From the NCBI RefSeq assembly GCF_000317225.1, contig NZ_AJLL01000061.1:1-64000 (forward strand): a stretch of DNA of 64,000 nt. Direction: 5' to 3'. Made by a program: the position numbers and the translations under genes. This DNA is from Fischerella thermalis PCC 7521 (lineage in GTDB: Bacteria; Cyanobacteriota; Cyanobacteriia; Cyanobacteriales; Nostocaceae). Positions 34,116 to 42,591 of the stretch are shown piece by piece. A model generated the notes under the pieces. That model ran no database searches. It was not told the DNA's origin and worked only from the letters and a program-made list of their open reading frames with translations. Positions within the stretch are counted from its first letter, which is position 1, and each line of letters opens with the position of its first letter.

Positions 34116-34583
34116 ATGACAAAAATATTCCTAAAGATTTTACAATTTATATGCATTGTACTGGTGCTACTAAGTTTCACTATTCTCACAGCTACTCCAA
34201 CAGAAGCAGCAAGCTTATCTGGGGATTTACTGAAGCAGCCGCCTACAGAAATTACAGTTAGCCTTGGTAACTCTGCTAATGAACTGAAATATGAGCCAAA
34301 TCATCTAGAATTTTTGGCAGGTAAACGTTACAAGTTAAAGCTGATTAATCCTAGTAATCAAAAGCACTACTTTACTGCCAAAGACTTTGCTGATGGAATT
34401 TGGACACAAAAAGTCGAAGCTGGCAAAGTAGAGGTAAAAGGAGCTATTCATGAAGTGGAACTGAAGCCAGGGGCTGAGGCTGAGTGGGTATTTGTACCGA
34501 TTAAGCCTGGTAAGTATGGCTTACGTTGTCCAATTGCAGGACATACTGAAGCTGGGATGACAGGAGATATTGTTATTCAGTAA
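34116..34583 (+). CDS. Secreted cupredoxin-like protein (155 aa)
   Basis: Signal peptide at 1-32 (ending TEAAS), followed by a plastocyanin-like beta barrel. Ligands of a type I copper site are visible: His in NQKHYFTAKDF, and the CPIAGHTEAGM run giving Cys, His and Met at the usual spacing. It is not plastocyanin itself by sequence. Cyanobacterial relatives are annotated as plastocyanin/azurin family copper-binding proteins; an electron-carrier or copper-handling role is inferred. The ATG follows repeat-rich DNA (GACAAAGGACAAATGACAA). Confidence 0.8.
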   Translation: MTKIFLKILQFICIVLVLLSFTILTATPTEAASLSGDLLKQPPTEITVSLGNSANELKYEPNHLEFLAGKRYKLKLINPSNQKHYFTAKDFADGIWTQKVEAGKVEVKGAIHEVELKPGAEAEWVFVPIKPGKYGLRCPIAGHTEAGMTGDIVIQ

Positions 34584-34795
34584 ACAGTTATCAGTTGCCA
34601 GTTGCTAATATGCGAATGGTGAAAAAGGTGGAAGTCACAAGGTAAAAATACGTTAACTTAAAATATAGATACTATTTCCCAACTAACCTTAGCCTGCTCA
34701 TACAGTAGTTAGTAGTTGCTTCAAACAACAAATAATGAACAACTAACAACTAAAAATGAAAAAAGCAGCAAGGTGCAAATAACTACTAATTTCCC

Positions 34796-35623
34796 ATGAA
34801 CATTCTAAGTAACCTGCTTTCTCAACCAACTCAAAATAACCGTCCCAAGAGACAACGCAGAGGTATTGAAATTAAGTCGCCACGTGAAATTGAAATTATG
34901 CGGCAATCAGCTAAAATTGTGGCAACTGTGCTGAAAGAAATTTCTGAGTTGGTACAGCCAGGAATGACCACAGCTGACTTAGATGCTTATGCGGAAAAAC
35001 GCATTCGGGAGATGGGTGCAACACCCAGCTTTAAAGGCTATCACGGCTTTCCTGGTTCTATCTGCTCCAGTATCAATAATGAAGTGGTGCATGGCATTCC
35101 TAGCAAGAAGAAAGTTATTCGATCTGGGGATGTTTTAAAAGTAGATACAGGAGCTTATTATGAAGGTTTTCATGGTGACTCTTGCATTACTATTGCTGTC
35201 GGTGAAGTCACTCCAGAAGCTGCGAGATTGATTCGCGTTGCTGAAGAAGCACTTTATAAAGGTATCGAACAGGTAAAAGCAGGAAATTACCTGATGGATA
35301 TTGCAGGTGCCATTGAAGACCATGTGAAAGCTAACAAGTTAACCGTAGTAGAAGACTTTACTGGTCATGGTGTCGGTCGTAACCTCCATGAAGAACCTTC
35401 CGTGTTCAATTTTCGGACTCACGACATGCCAAATGTGAAGCTACGGGCGGGAATGACACTGGCAATTGAACCAATTTTAAATGCTGGATCTAAGTATACA
35501 CGGATACTAGCAGACCGTTGGACAGCTGTAACTGTAGATAATGCTTTGTCGGCTCAATTTGAGCATACTGTGTTGGTGACAGAAACAGGCTACGAAATCT
35601 TGACAGACCGTTCTCTGGTCTAA
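34796..35623 (+). CDS. map: Methionine aminopeptidase, type I (275 aa)
   Basis: Removes the N-terminal Met from new proteins. The pita-bread fold has the metal ligands in order: Asp in [11 protein letters not shown], Asp in FHGDSCIT, His in [13 protein letters not shown], Glu in LAIEPIL, and Glu in QFEHTVLV. The N-terminal extension of about 23 residues ([19 protein letters not shown]) is short and basic. Cyanobacteria usually carry several map genes. Monocistronic; start ATG at 34796. Confidence 0.93.
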   Translation: MNILSNLLSQPTQNNRPKRQRRGIEIKSPREIEIMRQSAKIVATVLKEISELVQPGMTTADLDAYAEKRIREMGATPSFKGYHGFPGSICSSINNEVVHGIPSKKKVIRSGDVLKVDTGAYYEGFHGDSCITIAVGEVTPEAARLIRVAEEALYKGIEQVKAGNYLMDIAGAIEDHVKANKLTVVEDFTGHGVGRNLHEEPSVFNFRTHDMPNVKLRAGMTLAIEPILNAGSKYTRILADRWTAVTVDNALSAQFEHTVLVTETGYEILTDRSLV

Positions 35624-35646
35624 TTGTTATACCGATTTGAAAAAAA

Positions 35647-35762
35647 GGCCGTTGCTGAATCAAGATATGAATTTACAATTCACGGATATGTAGAGACGTA
35701 GCAATGCTACGTCTCTACAAAAATGTATACAAACATAATTCATGACCAGATTCAGCAACGCC
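35647..35762. mobile_element. MITE-like element with 27-bp terminal inverted repeats
   Basis: Left end GGCCGTTGCTGAATCAAGAT and right end (reverse complement) GGCGTTGCTGAATCTGGTCA. The match extends to ATGAATT on both sides. The 116-base interior contains a 15+1+15 perfect palindrome (35689-35719) built on TGTAGAGACGTAGCA. It encodes nothing. Size and structure are those of a non-autonomous transposable element. It could also act as a terminator for map. Confidence 0.75.
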
Positions 35763-35814
35763 ATACAAGCGATCGCTCAAATAAGATTTTAGTAATATAT
35801 TGTCAACAATTTAG

Positions 35815-36945
35815 CTACGCATTAACATCCATCAATCGCGATGTTTGTAATCTATCCATCCACTTTTCTAAATAAACTCGGTTAAGTTCCTGTTCTTGTG
35901 GATCTTGAGTATCCGCAGGGTAAGGCATAAGTCCCAAAATAGCTGCTGTAGTCACACAGAACATAGACTTTTGGAAACTCATACATATTTGTACTCGCAA
36001 ATCATCTTCTCCCCGAAGACTACGGCGATATACTTCATGCAAATACTCTGGCAAAAAGTGACGCATATCTTGCATTAACAATGTGGGGGGAATACCGGCG
36101 CCGCCGATGGGTAGAGGATCAGCATACAAAGCACCGTACTGAAATCTACCTTGATCTGGTGGAATTTGATATGCTTGGGCATTGTAGGAAACTGTGCCAG
36201 GAAAAGGTGTTCCCCGAAAGAAGACAGCTTCTACATAGGGAATTGCTGTATCTGCAAGGAATGTTAAGCCAAGGCTGGCGGGAAGAATTTCGTAAACTTT
36301 ATTCTTAATTTTGACAGAGTAGGTAATCGGCTTATGTGCAGCTTTTACTAAACCAAGTTTGATGTGATCTACAACTTGCGGAATAGATTTAATTTTGCCT
36401 TGATCATAGAGGTCTGATAAGCTGAGAAAAATATCAGCCATCACCCGCCAAAATTGACCCAAGCCACTGTAGTAACAAGAAACGCGCAACTGCTCAATTA
36501 AAAAATCAGGAAAAAGTTGATGGATTCCCATCATTATCGGATTATTTTTAAACTTAGCTGCAATCACAGCTTTAGCTCTTTGCTGAAAATCTTTTGTGTC
36601 TAAATATTGATCTAGTCCACCGCCACCATGCCAAAACATGGCTTTCATGCAATACTCGGCGTACTCAAAATTAATGCGATCATGCCACCAGTGGCGCAGT
36701 AATTTCTGGAAAGAAATTTCGCCATTAAAATATTTGAAAAAAGGGAAAAAAACTAAAAATTGATTTTCAGCAATATAGATAAGATTTTTTGAATAAGCAT
36801 CTAAAACAACGCCGTAGCTTTTGAGAATACCAACTACTTCTAATACATTTTCTGGGGTATCGCGAAGTAGCGCTTCGCCTGTTTGTAACCGTTGAACAAA
36901 CTCCGTTAATGGATGGCGAGTACGATTATTTGTAGTAGTTACCAT
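35815..36945 (-). CDS. cupB: CO2 hydration protein of NDH-1 (CupA/CupB family, probably CupB; 376 aa)
   Basis: This protein (also ChpX/ChpY) associates with the NdhD/NdhF modules of specialised NDH-1 complexes and converts CO2 to bicarbonate in a redox-driven, carbonic-anhydrase-like way in the cyanobacterial cytosol. Seen: LLRHWWHDRINFEYAEYCMK and AMFWHGGGGLDQYLDTKDFQ near residue 85-130, His-rich and characteristic; then FPGTVSYNAQAYQIPPDQGR and the C-terminal half. Soluble. An AGGAG site lies before ATG. It is the last gene of ndhF-ndhD-cup. I favour CupB (constitutive NDH-1MS') by memory of the same gene neighbourhood in Anabaena and because no cupS follows, but CupA is not excluded. Confidence 0.85.
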   Translation of the reverse strand: MVTTTNNRTRHPLTEFVQRLQTGEALLRDTPENVLEVVGILKSYGVVLDAYSKNLIYIAENQFLVFFPFFKYFNGEISFQKLLRHWWHDRINFEYAEYCMKAMFWHGGGGLDQYLDTKDFQQRAKAVIAAKFKNNPIMMGIHQLFPDFLIEQLRVSCYYSGLGQFWRVMADIFLSLSDLYDQGKIKSIPQVVDHIKLGLVKAAHKPITYSVKIKNKVYEILPASLGLTFLADTAIPYVEAVFFRGTPFPGTVSYNAQAYQIPPDQGRFQYGALYADPLPIGGAGIPPTLLMQDMRHFLPEYLHEVYRRSLRGEDDLRVQICMSFQKSMFCVTTAAILGLMPYPADTQDPQEQELNRVYLEKWMDRLQTSRLMDVNA

Positions 36946-37076
36946 TGCAGTTCTCCTGATTTAAAGGGAGTGGGGACAGGGAGGACAAGGGAGTGTGGGG
37001 AGTAATGTAGAGACGTGCTGTTTGAAGCGTCTGGGAGTGTGGGGAGAATAAATAGTGACAAATGACTAATGGATCA

Positions 37077-38573
37077 CTAATCCCTGATCCCTTGCACTGA
37101 AACATGAGCAACAACGCTTCGGGTATTGGCTATTGCTGTTGTTGTTGCTTCACTCCAACGGGTTAACCAAGCAGGTTGGATACCTAAAATGACAATCAAT
37201 ACCGCTAGAATGATGGCTGGAGTCCGATCGCTCCAATATACTCTTGGTAGGTTGATGACTTGTGCTGATAAGCGCCCAAAAAAGGCGCGGTTGGTGAGAA
37301 GTAAGAAGTAAACCGCAGTTAATCCTGTACCGACCATGCATAACAAAGTTTGCACTGGATAAACTGCAAAACTGGCACGAAAAACGACGAATTCTGCAAC
37401 AAATCCTACCATTCCTGGAATGCCCGCACTGGCCATAACTCCAATTACAATCAAGCTACCAACTACAGGCATTCCTCGTTCTGGGTTAAACAGTCCCCGC
37501 AGTACATCTAAATCACGGCTACCCGCTTTTTTATACACTACTCCCACTAATAAAAACAGTAGTGCAGAGATTAAACCATGACTAATCATTTGCATGACAG
37601 TTCCCAATATGCTTAATGGGGTAGCAGCAGCAGCAGCTAACAAGATGTAACCCATGTGTCCAATTGAACTGTATGCCACCATTTTTTTCATGTCTTTTTG
37701 GGCGATCGCACAGGATGCACCATAAAGGACGCTGATTACTGCCCAAGTAGCCAAAGCGGGAGATACATATCTCCAAGCATCTGGTAATAAGTACATGCCA
37801 AAGCGCAGTAAGCCGTATGTTCCCAACTTCAACAATACCCCAGCCAACAGGACTGAAATTGGAGTGGAAGCCTCTACGTGAGCATCTGGCAACCAAGTAT
37901 GGAAAGGAACTAAGGGAATCTTGATGCCAAAACCAACTAAAATCCCTGCCAACAGTAAAATTTGGGTTGCTAAAGGTAAGCCTTTGCTGTTGAGACTTTC
38001 CAGGGCAAAGCTAGGGGAACCACTCAACCACACTAACCCGAGGAAACTTGCCAAAATTAAAATGCCAGAAAAAGCAGTGTAAATCAAAAATTTAGTCGCC
38101 GCATAACCGCGCCTTTGACCGCCCCAAATCGCAATTAGTAGATAAAGAGGAATAAGTTCTAGCTCGTAAAACAGGAAAAATAATAGTAAATCCTGTGCGA
38201 GAAATGCTCCACTGACGCCCGCACTTAACAGCAATAGTAAAGAGTAATAAAATCGTGGGCGTTGTATATCTTCGTCTGTACTATAAATGGCAATGCCAGT
38301 TAAAAGTCCATTCAAAAGTAGTAAAGGCAAAGATAAGCCATCTATGCCGAGATAATAGTTTAAACCCAAAGCATCTATCCAAGGTAGGAATTCGGCAAAT
38401 TGTTGACTAACTATGGTGGGGTTAAACTGAACTGCGAGGAAAACTATCCAGGCAAAAGCCAAACTAGCAAAGACTAAAGCGATACTACGGGATAGTTTTC
38501 CATTCATACCGACAGGCAAGAAACCAATCAAAGCCGCACCTAATAATGGCAGCAAAATTAAAGCACTGAGCAT
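37077..38573 (-). CDS. ndhD: NAD(P)H-quinone oxidoreductase subunit 4, NdhD (498 aa)
   Basis: Proton-pumping antiporter-like membrane subunit of NDH-1, with about 14 transmembrane helices. Seen: LLLLNGLLTGIAIYSTDEDI, FYELELIPLYLLIAIWGG with the conserved Glu of helix 5, and KIPLVPFHTWLPDAHVEA, the best-known signature of NdhD/NuoM. I start at the ATG at 38573 (MLSALILLPLLGAALIGFLP); an upstream frame of 35 codons translates a repeat. By neighbours this is an NdhD3/D4-type subunit dedicated to CO2 uptake, not respiration. It follows ndhF by 230 bases of repeat-containing spacer. Confidence 0.93.
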   Translation of the reverse strand: MLSALILLPLLGAALIGFLPVGMNGKLSRSIALVFASLAFAWIVFLAVQFNPTIVSQQFAEFLPWIDALGLNYYLGIDGLSLPLLLLNGLLTGIAIYSTDEDIQRPRFYYSLLLLLSAGVSGAFLAQDLLLFFLFYELELIPLYLLIAIWGGQRRGYAATKFLIYTAFSGILILASFLGLVWLSGSPSFALESLNSKGLPLATQILLLAGILVGFGIKIPLVPFHTWLPDAHVEASTPISVLLAGVLLKLGTYGLLRFGMYLLPDAWRYVSPALATWAVISVLYGASCAIAQKDMKKMVAYSSIGHMGYILLAAAAATPLSILGTVMQMISHGLISALLFLLVGVVYKKAGSRDLDVLRGLFNPERGMPVVGSLIVIGVMASAGIPGMVGFVAEFVVFRASFAVYPVQTLLCMVGTGLTAVYFLLLTNRAFFGRLSAQVINLPRVYWSDRTPAIILAVLIVILGIQPAWLTRWSEATTTAIANTRSVVAHVSVQGIRD

Positions 38574-38619
38574 AGGGGATTGGGGATTAGGGAAGTAAAG
38601 GGAGGTGGGGAGATGGGGG

Positions 38620-38663
38620 AGTGTGTAGACGCGCCGTGCGCGGCTTCCCGTAGGGTGGAGTAG
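38620..38663 (+). repeat. Interspersed 40-bp repeat, copy 5 (ndhF-ndhD spacer)
   Basis: GTGTGTAGACGCGCCGTGCG followed by CGGCTTCCCGTAGGGTGGAG. Lies in GGGGAGATGGGGGAGTGTG sequence, as with the other copies. Confidence 0.8.
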
Positions 38664-38803
38664 TAAGCCATTAACCACTAACCACTAACCACTGTAGGCC
38701 GCGTGCATTTGTACCAAGATATTTAGTTTTCAGCAAAGATACTTATACAAATGCTTCGCCCCTACTAACCACCAACAACCAACAAACAACCATTGACAAT
38801 TGA

Positions 38804-40660
38804 CTAAAAAGGCAATTTCTCTAATAAGCCTAGTGACCAGCTAATGAAGAAACCTAGTATACTGATGCCGACAAGGATAGTGAGTAAATACCCTTGTGAT
38901 TGCCCAGATACGCTATATCTCAAGCTTTGTCCACCGAAAATTGCTGCAAATCCTATCAAGTTAACCAGACCGTCTACTAGATAGCGATCGCTCCAAGCGG
39001 ATATTTTAGAAAATAGGGCAACTGCACCAACTACTGTAAATTTATAGATCCGATCTATGTAAAAGTCGTATCCCAGCAAGTCTTGTACCAGTCTCCAAGC
39101 CAATATTCTAGAACGTGACCAAGCTTTATGCAGGTACATTGTAGAGCCAATACCTACTCCTAAGAGAGTAGACAACACCAGCATCGCCACTACATACCAG
39201 TTGACGCTTTCCCAGGTAGGTAGGAGATACCACTGCTGCAACATCATGGGTAATAATAGGGTAAGAATTGTGAGAGTTACCATCGGGAAAGCCATTGGCC
39301 AAGGGGCTTCTGGGGCGCGGCGGGTCTTTTGCTGCGGTTTTCCCCAGAATACTAACCGGAATACTCTTGTTAAATTTAATGCTGTGAAGCCATTCACAAT
39401 TACTAGTACCCACAGTACCCAAGGGGTGACTATTGCCAAGCCGTCAGCCCAGGACAACATCGCCCAGAAGCTTCCTAAGGGTAACAGACTTACCATCCCA
39501 GCAGAACCAACTACAAAAGCGGTCGTAGTTGACGGCATTCGTGACCATAAGCCGCCCATTTCTGTTAAATCTTGACTGCTGGTGGTGTAAATTACTGAAC
39601 CACTACTCATGAATAATAGTGCTTTGGCTATCCCATGGGTAAACAGTAAAATCAGAGCTACGCCTCCTTGCTGTAAGCCGACTGCCAAAAACACCAAACC
39701 CATGTATGCACTAGTGGAGTGAGATAGTGCCCGTTTGATATCAGTTTGAGCGATCGACACTAAAGATTCACCAATTGCCGTTACTGTACCAATAATTATG
39801 AGAGTATTGAGAGCAAAGGGCGATAGTGCTAAGATAGGCTGCATTTTGTAAAGCACATAGGCCCCACCAGCTACTACCATTGAGTTCCGCATCACTGAAG
39901 CCGGATTCGGCCCTTCCATTGCTTCATCTAACCATAGGTGGAGCGGGAATTGAGCACATTTACCCGCAGGTCCTGCAATCAATGCTAATCCTAACAAACT
40001 TGAAGTTAATGGGCTAAGGTGCACTGTTTGCGCCCATTCATATAAATCAGAAAAATTCAAACTCCCTGCTTTCGTAGACAGAGTTACCACCCCCATTAGC
40101 AACAACAAGTCTCCTACACGCTTAGTTAAAAACGCATCTCGTGCTGCTGTGACTACCAGTGGTTGAGCGTACCAAAATCCTACAAGCAAGTAAGTCGAAA
40201 GAGTCAGCATTTCTAGCAACGCATAGCTGAGAAATAGGGAATCACTTACTGCTAAGCCGCTTAGGGCTGCTTCAAAAAAGCCCATTAAGGCAAAAAACCG
40301 AGCCAATCCCCAATCTTTTTCCATGTAACCCAAAGCGTAAGTTTGTGCCAGTAAACTTAGCCCCGCAATTAAAACTGTTGCCCCAACACTGACTGGTGAA
40401 ATTTCCAAAGCAAAGGATATGTTTAAATCCGCAGCACTAAACCAGGTCATTACAAAATGTTCTGGTTCTCGATTCCAAATATCCTTGAAGACCAACAGGC
40501 TATGGATAAAAGCCAAAAAAGTCGTCAACAAATTAAAATATGCTGCGGGTCTTGGGCCAGTACGACGAATTATTCCCATTGCCCAAGGCAAGGTCAAAAT
40601 TGCTCCTATTAAGCTATAAAATGGTATCCACCAAGTTGTTGAGAACAAAAACTCATTCAT
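38804..40660 (-). CDS. ndhF: NAD(P)H-quinone oxidoreductase subunit 5, NdhF (618 aa)
   Basis: The large proton-pumping subunit with a long lateral helix at its C-terminus. Family marks: LLAQTYALGYMEKDWGLARF, YALLEMLTLSTYLLVGFWYA, KCAQFPLHLWLDEAMEGPNP and SVMRNSMVVAGGAYVLYKMQ. It differs from respiratory NdhF1 in these regions and fits the F3/F4 type used with CO2 hydration proteins. Start ATG at 40660; first gene of the operon, with a 637-base divergent spacer to ccmK2. Confidence 0.93.
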   Translation of the reverse strand: MNEFLFSTTWWIPFYSLIGAILTLPWAMGIIRRTGPRPAAYFNLLTTFLAFIHSLLVFKDIWNREPEHFVMTWFSAADLNISFALEISPVSVGATVLIAGLSLLAQTYALGYMEKDWGLARFFALMGFFEAALSGLAVSDSLFLSYALLEMLTLSTYLLVGFWYAQPLVVTAARDAFLTKRVGDLLLLMGVVTLSTKAGSLNFSDLYEWAQTVHLSPLTSSLLGLALIAGPAGKCAQFPLHLWLDEAMEGPNPASVMRNSMVVAGGAYVLYKMQPILALSPFALNTLIIIGTVTAIGESLVSIAQTDIKRALSHSTSAYMGLVFLAVGLQQGGVALILLFTHGIAKALLFMSSGSVIYTTSSQDLTEMGGLWSRMPSTTTAFVVGSAGMVSLLPLGSFWAMLSWADGLAIVTPWVLWVLVIVNGFTALNLTRVFRLVFWGKPQQKTRRAPEAPWPMAFPMVTLTILTLLLPMMLQQWYLLPTWESVNWYVVAMLVLSTLLGVGIGSTMYLHKAWSRSRILAWRLVQDLLGYDFYIDRIYKFTVVGAVALFSKISAWSDRYLVDGLVNLIGFAAIFGGQSLRYSVSGQSQGYLLTILVGISILGFFISWSLGLLEKLPF

Positions 40661-41297
40661 TTAATTTGTCCTTGATGTCTCAGCTTGTAATTCTTCGCCT
40701 TGCTAAATGAAATGGATAAGTAAGAGTCTATGATTAAAAGCGTTTAAATTTCATTAAACAGCATTATTTGACTTTTGCTGTCTAATCAATAAGAAATAAA
40801 GAGTAATCTTTCCTATAAATCTTTTTTCATTTAAATCTATGCTAACCTCCATTTATTAACTAGAGATTTCTAATGCGAAAATAAACATTTATATGACTGA
40901 TAATAAAAACTTATAATTTCATTTTTAAATTATCAGGTACAAATAGCGAAACGTGAGGAAGGACACCAATGCTGCTTTGTAGCTTGCTTGTCATTCCCCC
41001 AGAGACTGGATTTACGTCTGTATGAAATTGTTTCAGGAAATATTATAAAAAAATTATAAAACAGAAGTAGCTACTCTAGGAATCCGTGAACATTGGTTGA
41101 GTAGAATACACATAATCAAAAATTATTAAGTTTTTTTAAACTATTTTATTATAAACTATTATACTAATTTATATTGTCAGGGAAGCCAAGCTTTCTTATG
41201 CTTAAGTTGAGAACAGTTAATTAGCTCAAGATGAGCATCCCCGTCAAAAATTTCCACAAAAGAGTACTAATTGCATTAATTGTGTAGGAGTCCTGCG
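40661..41297. promoter_or_regulatory. Divergent control region between ndhF and ccmK2
   Basis: Very AT-rich 637-base spacer without any credible open frame. It must hold the promoters for the CO2-uptake operon (leftward) and the carboxysome operon (rightward). LysR-type regulators of carbon uptake (RbcR, CmpR, CcmR/NdhR) bind T-N11-A boxes; several AT-rich partial palindromes occur (for example TTATTATAAACTATTATA near 41145), but I cannot choose the real sites by eye. Confidence 0.5.
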
Positions 41298-41606
41298 ATG
41301 CCTATTGCGGTTGGAATGATAGAAACAAAGGGTTTTCCGGCAGTAGTTGAAGCTGCTGATGCGATGGTGAAAGCCGCTCGCGTTACATTAGTAGGCTATG
41401 AAAAAATTGGTAGCGCTAGGGTAACAGTGATTGTGCGGGGAGACGTTTCTGAGGTGCAAGCTTCAGTAGCTGCGGGAGTTGAAGCAGCTAGAAGAGTCAA
41501 CGGCGGTGAAGTGGTATCTACCCATATCATTGCTCGCCCCCATGAGAACCTAGAATATGTTCTACCGATTCGGTACACCGAAGCCGTGGAGCAGTTCCGC
41601 ACTTAA
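41298..41606 (+). CDS. ccmK2: Carboxysome shell hexamer protein CcmK2-type (102 aa)
   Basis: Single BMC-domain protein that forms the flat hexagonal facets of the beta-carboxysome. Begins [20 protein letters not shown], then [20 protein letters not shown] and [20 protein letters not shown]. The central pore loop KIGS is intact, consistent with passage of bicarbonate and RuBP. The TAGGAG site precedes the ATG at 41298. By analogy with Synechocystis the first and shorter of two copies is CcmK2, though the numbering is conventional. It is followed by 230 bases with strong hairpins before the second copy. Confidence 0.93.
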   Translation: MPIAVGMIETKGFPAVVEAADAMVKAARVTLVGYEKIGSARVTVIVRGDVSEVQASVAAGVEAARRVNGGEVVSTHIIARPHENLEYVLPIRYTEAVEQFRT

Positions 41607-41620
41607 CATAATTGTTTTGC

Positions 41621-41663
41621 GAAAAGCGAAGTTCCTCGCGTAGCGCGAGGCTTAAAGCTTTTC
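41621..41663 (+). other. Nested hairpins in the ccmK2-ccmK1 spacer
   Basis: Outer GAAAAGC/GCTTTTC, inner CCTCGCG-TAG-CGCGAGG (7 bp, perfect). The inner word is also of a dispersed type in this lineage. On mRNA it could stop some transcripts, or protect the ccmK2 3' end and so raise its level over downstream genes. Confidence 0.65.
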
Positions 41664-41836
41664 AAAATGGATTTTAGATTGACTTCGCAGGCAAACGCTT
41701 CAAGGGGTAATAGATTGAGAGAGATTTGGCTTGAGATTTAGCAAACCCTAATCCAAAATCTAAAATCTAAAATCTAGAATTTTTGTGGCTTTGCTTGTTT
41801 TTGTTTGTTGGAAGCTTCTTAAGGATCGAAAAGAAT

Positions 41837-42181
41837 ATGTCAATTGCAGTAGGAATGGTAGAAACGCTTGGCTTCCCAGCAGTAGTGGAAGCAGCAGATG
41901 CGATGGTAAAAGCTGCTCGTGTAACCTTAGTAGGTTATGAAAAAATCGGTAGTGGTCGCGTCACTGTGATTGTCCGGGGAGATGTTTCGGAAGTACAAGC
42001 ATCAGTAGCAGCAGGAATCGAATCAGTCAAGCGAGTCAATGGTGGACAAGTCTTGTCTACTCACATCATTGCTCGTCCCCATGAAAACTTGGAGTACGTT
42101 CTGCCAATTCGTTACACCGAAGATGTAGAACAGTTCCGTGAAAATGTGAATGCAATTCGTCCCTTCGGCAGAAGACCATAA
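41837..42181 (+). CDS. ccmK1: Carboxysome shell hexamer protein CcmK1-type (114 aa)
   Basis: Second BMC-domain facet protein, very close to the first ([24 protein letters not shown] pore loop) but with a longer C-terminal tail ending [13 protein letters not shown]. The longer tail is a feature of CcmK1. Start ATG at 41837 with AAGGA upstream; the frame is open further upstream, but that part is spacer. Only six bases separate it from ccmL, so translation may be coupled. Confidence 0.93.
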   Translation: MSIAVGMVETLGFPAVVEAADAMVKAARVTLVGYEKIGSGRVTVIVRGDVSEVQASVAAGIESVKRVNGGQVLSTHIIARPHENLEYVLPIRYTEDVEQFRENVNAIRPFGRRP

Positions 42182-42187
42182 ATCATA

Positions 42188-42490
42188 ATGCAAATTGCCA
42201 AAGTGCGCGGCACAGTAGTTAGCACTCAGAAAGATCCAAATCTCAGGGGTGTGAAACTACTGCTGTTGCAGTTCGTAGATGAAGAAGGACGCATTCTGCC
42301 AAAATACGAAGTAGCCGCCGATAGTGTTGGTGCTGGGGTAGATGAATGGGTACTTGTGAGTCGTGGTAGTGCGGCTCGTCAAATTCTTGGCAATGAACAG
42401 CGCCCAGTAGATGCCGCTGTCATAGCGATCATTGATACAGTTTATGTTGAAGATCGCATGGTTTACAGCAAAAAAGAGCAATATCGATAA
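42188..42490 (+). CDS. ccmL: Carboxysome vertex pentamer protein CcmL (100 aa)
   Basis: EutN/CcmL family pentamer that caps the twelve vertices of the shell. Typical start MQIAKVRGTVVSTQKDPNLR, then KLLLLQFVDEEGRI, VGAGVDEWVLVSRGSAAR and AAVIAIIDTV. The chain closes with VEDRMVYSKKEQYR. The protein is full length. Placed between ccmK1 and ccmM as in all beta-cyanobacteria. Confidence 0.94.
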   Translation: MQIAKVRGTVVSTQKDPNLRGVKLLLLQFVDEEGRILPKYEVAADSVGAGVDEWVLVSRGSAARQILGNEQRPVDAAVIAIIDTVYVEDRMVYSKKEQYR

Positions 42491-42591
42491 CCTTTGGTTA
42501 GTGGTTAGTCGTTAGTAGTTAGTAGTAAAAAACAACTAACAACTAACAATCGATAACTAAAAACTAACAATTTTTGAGGAGGAATCTCGCA

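Noticed and set aside
38574..38678. 35-codon N-terminal extension of NdhD
   Set aside because: It translates the 40-bp repeat and G-rich spacer; NdhD proteins begin at MLSALILLPLL.
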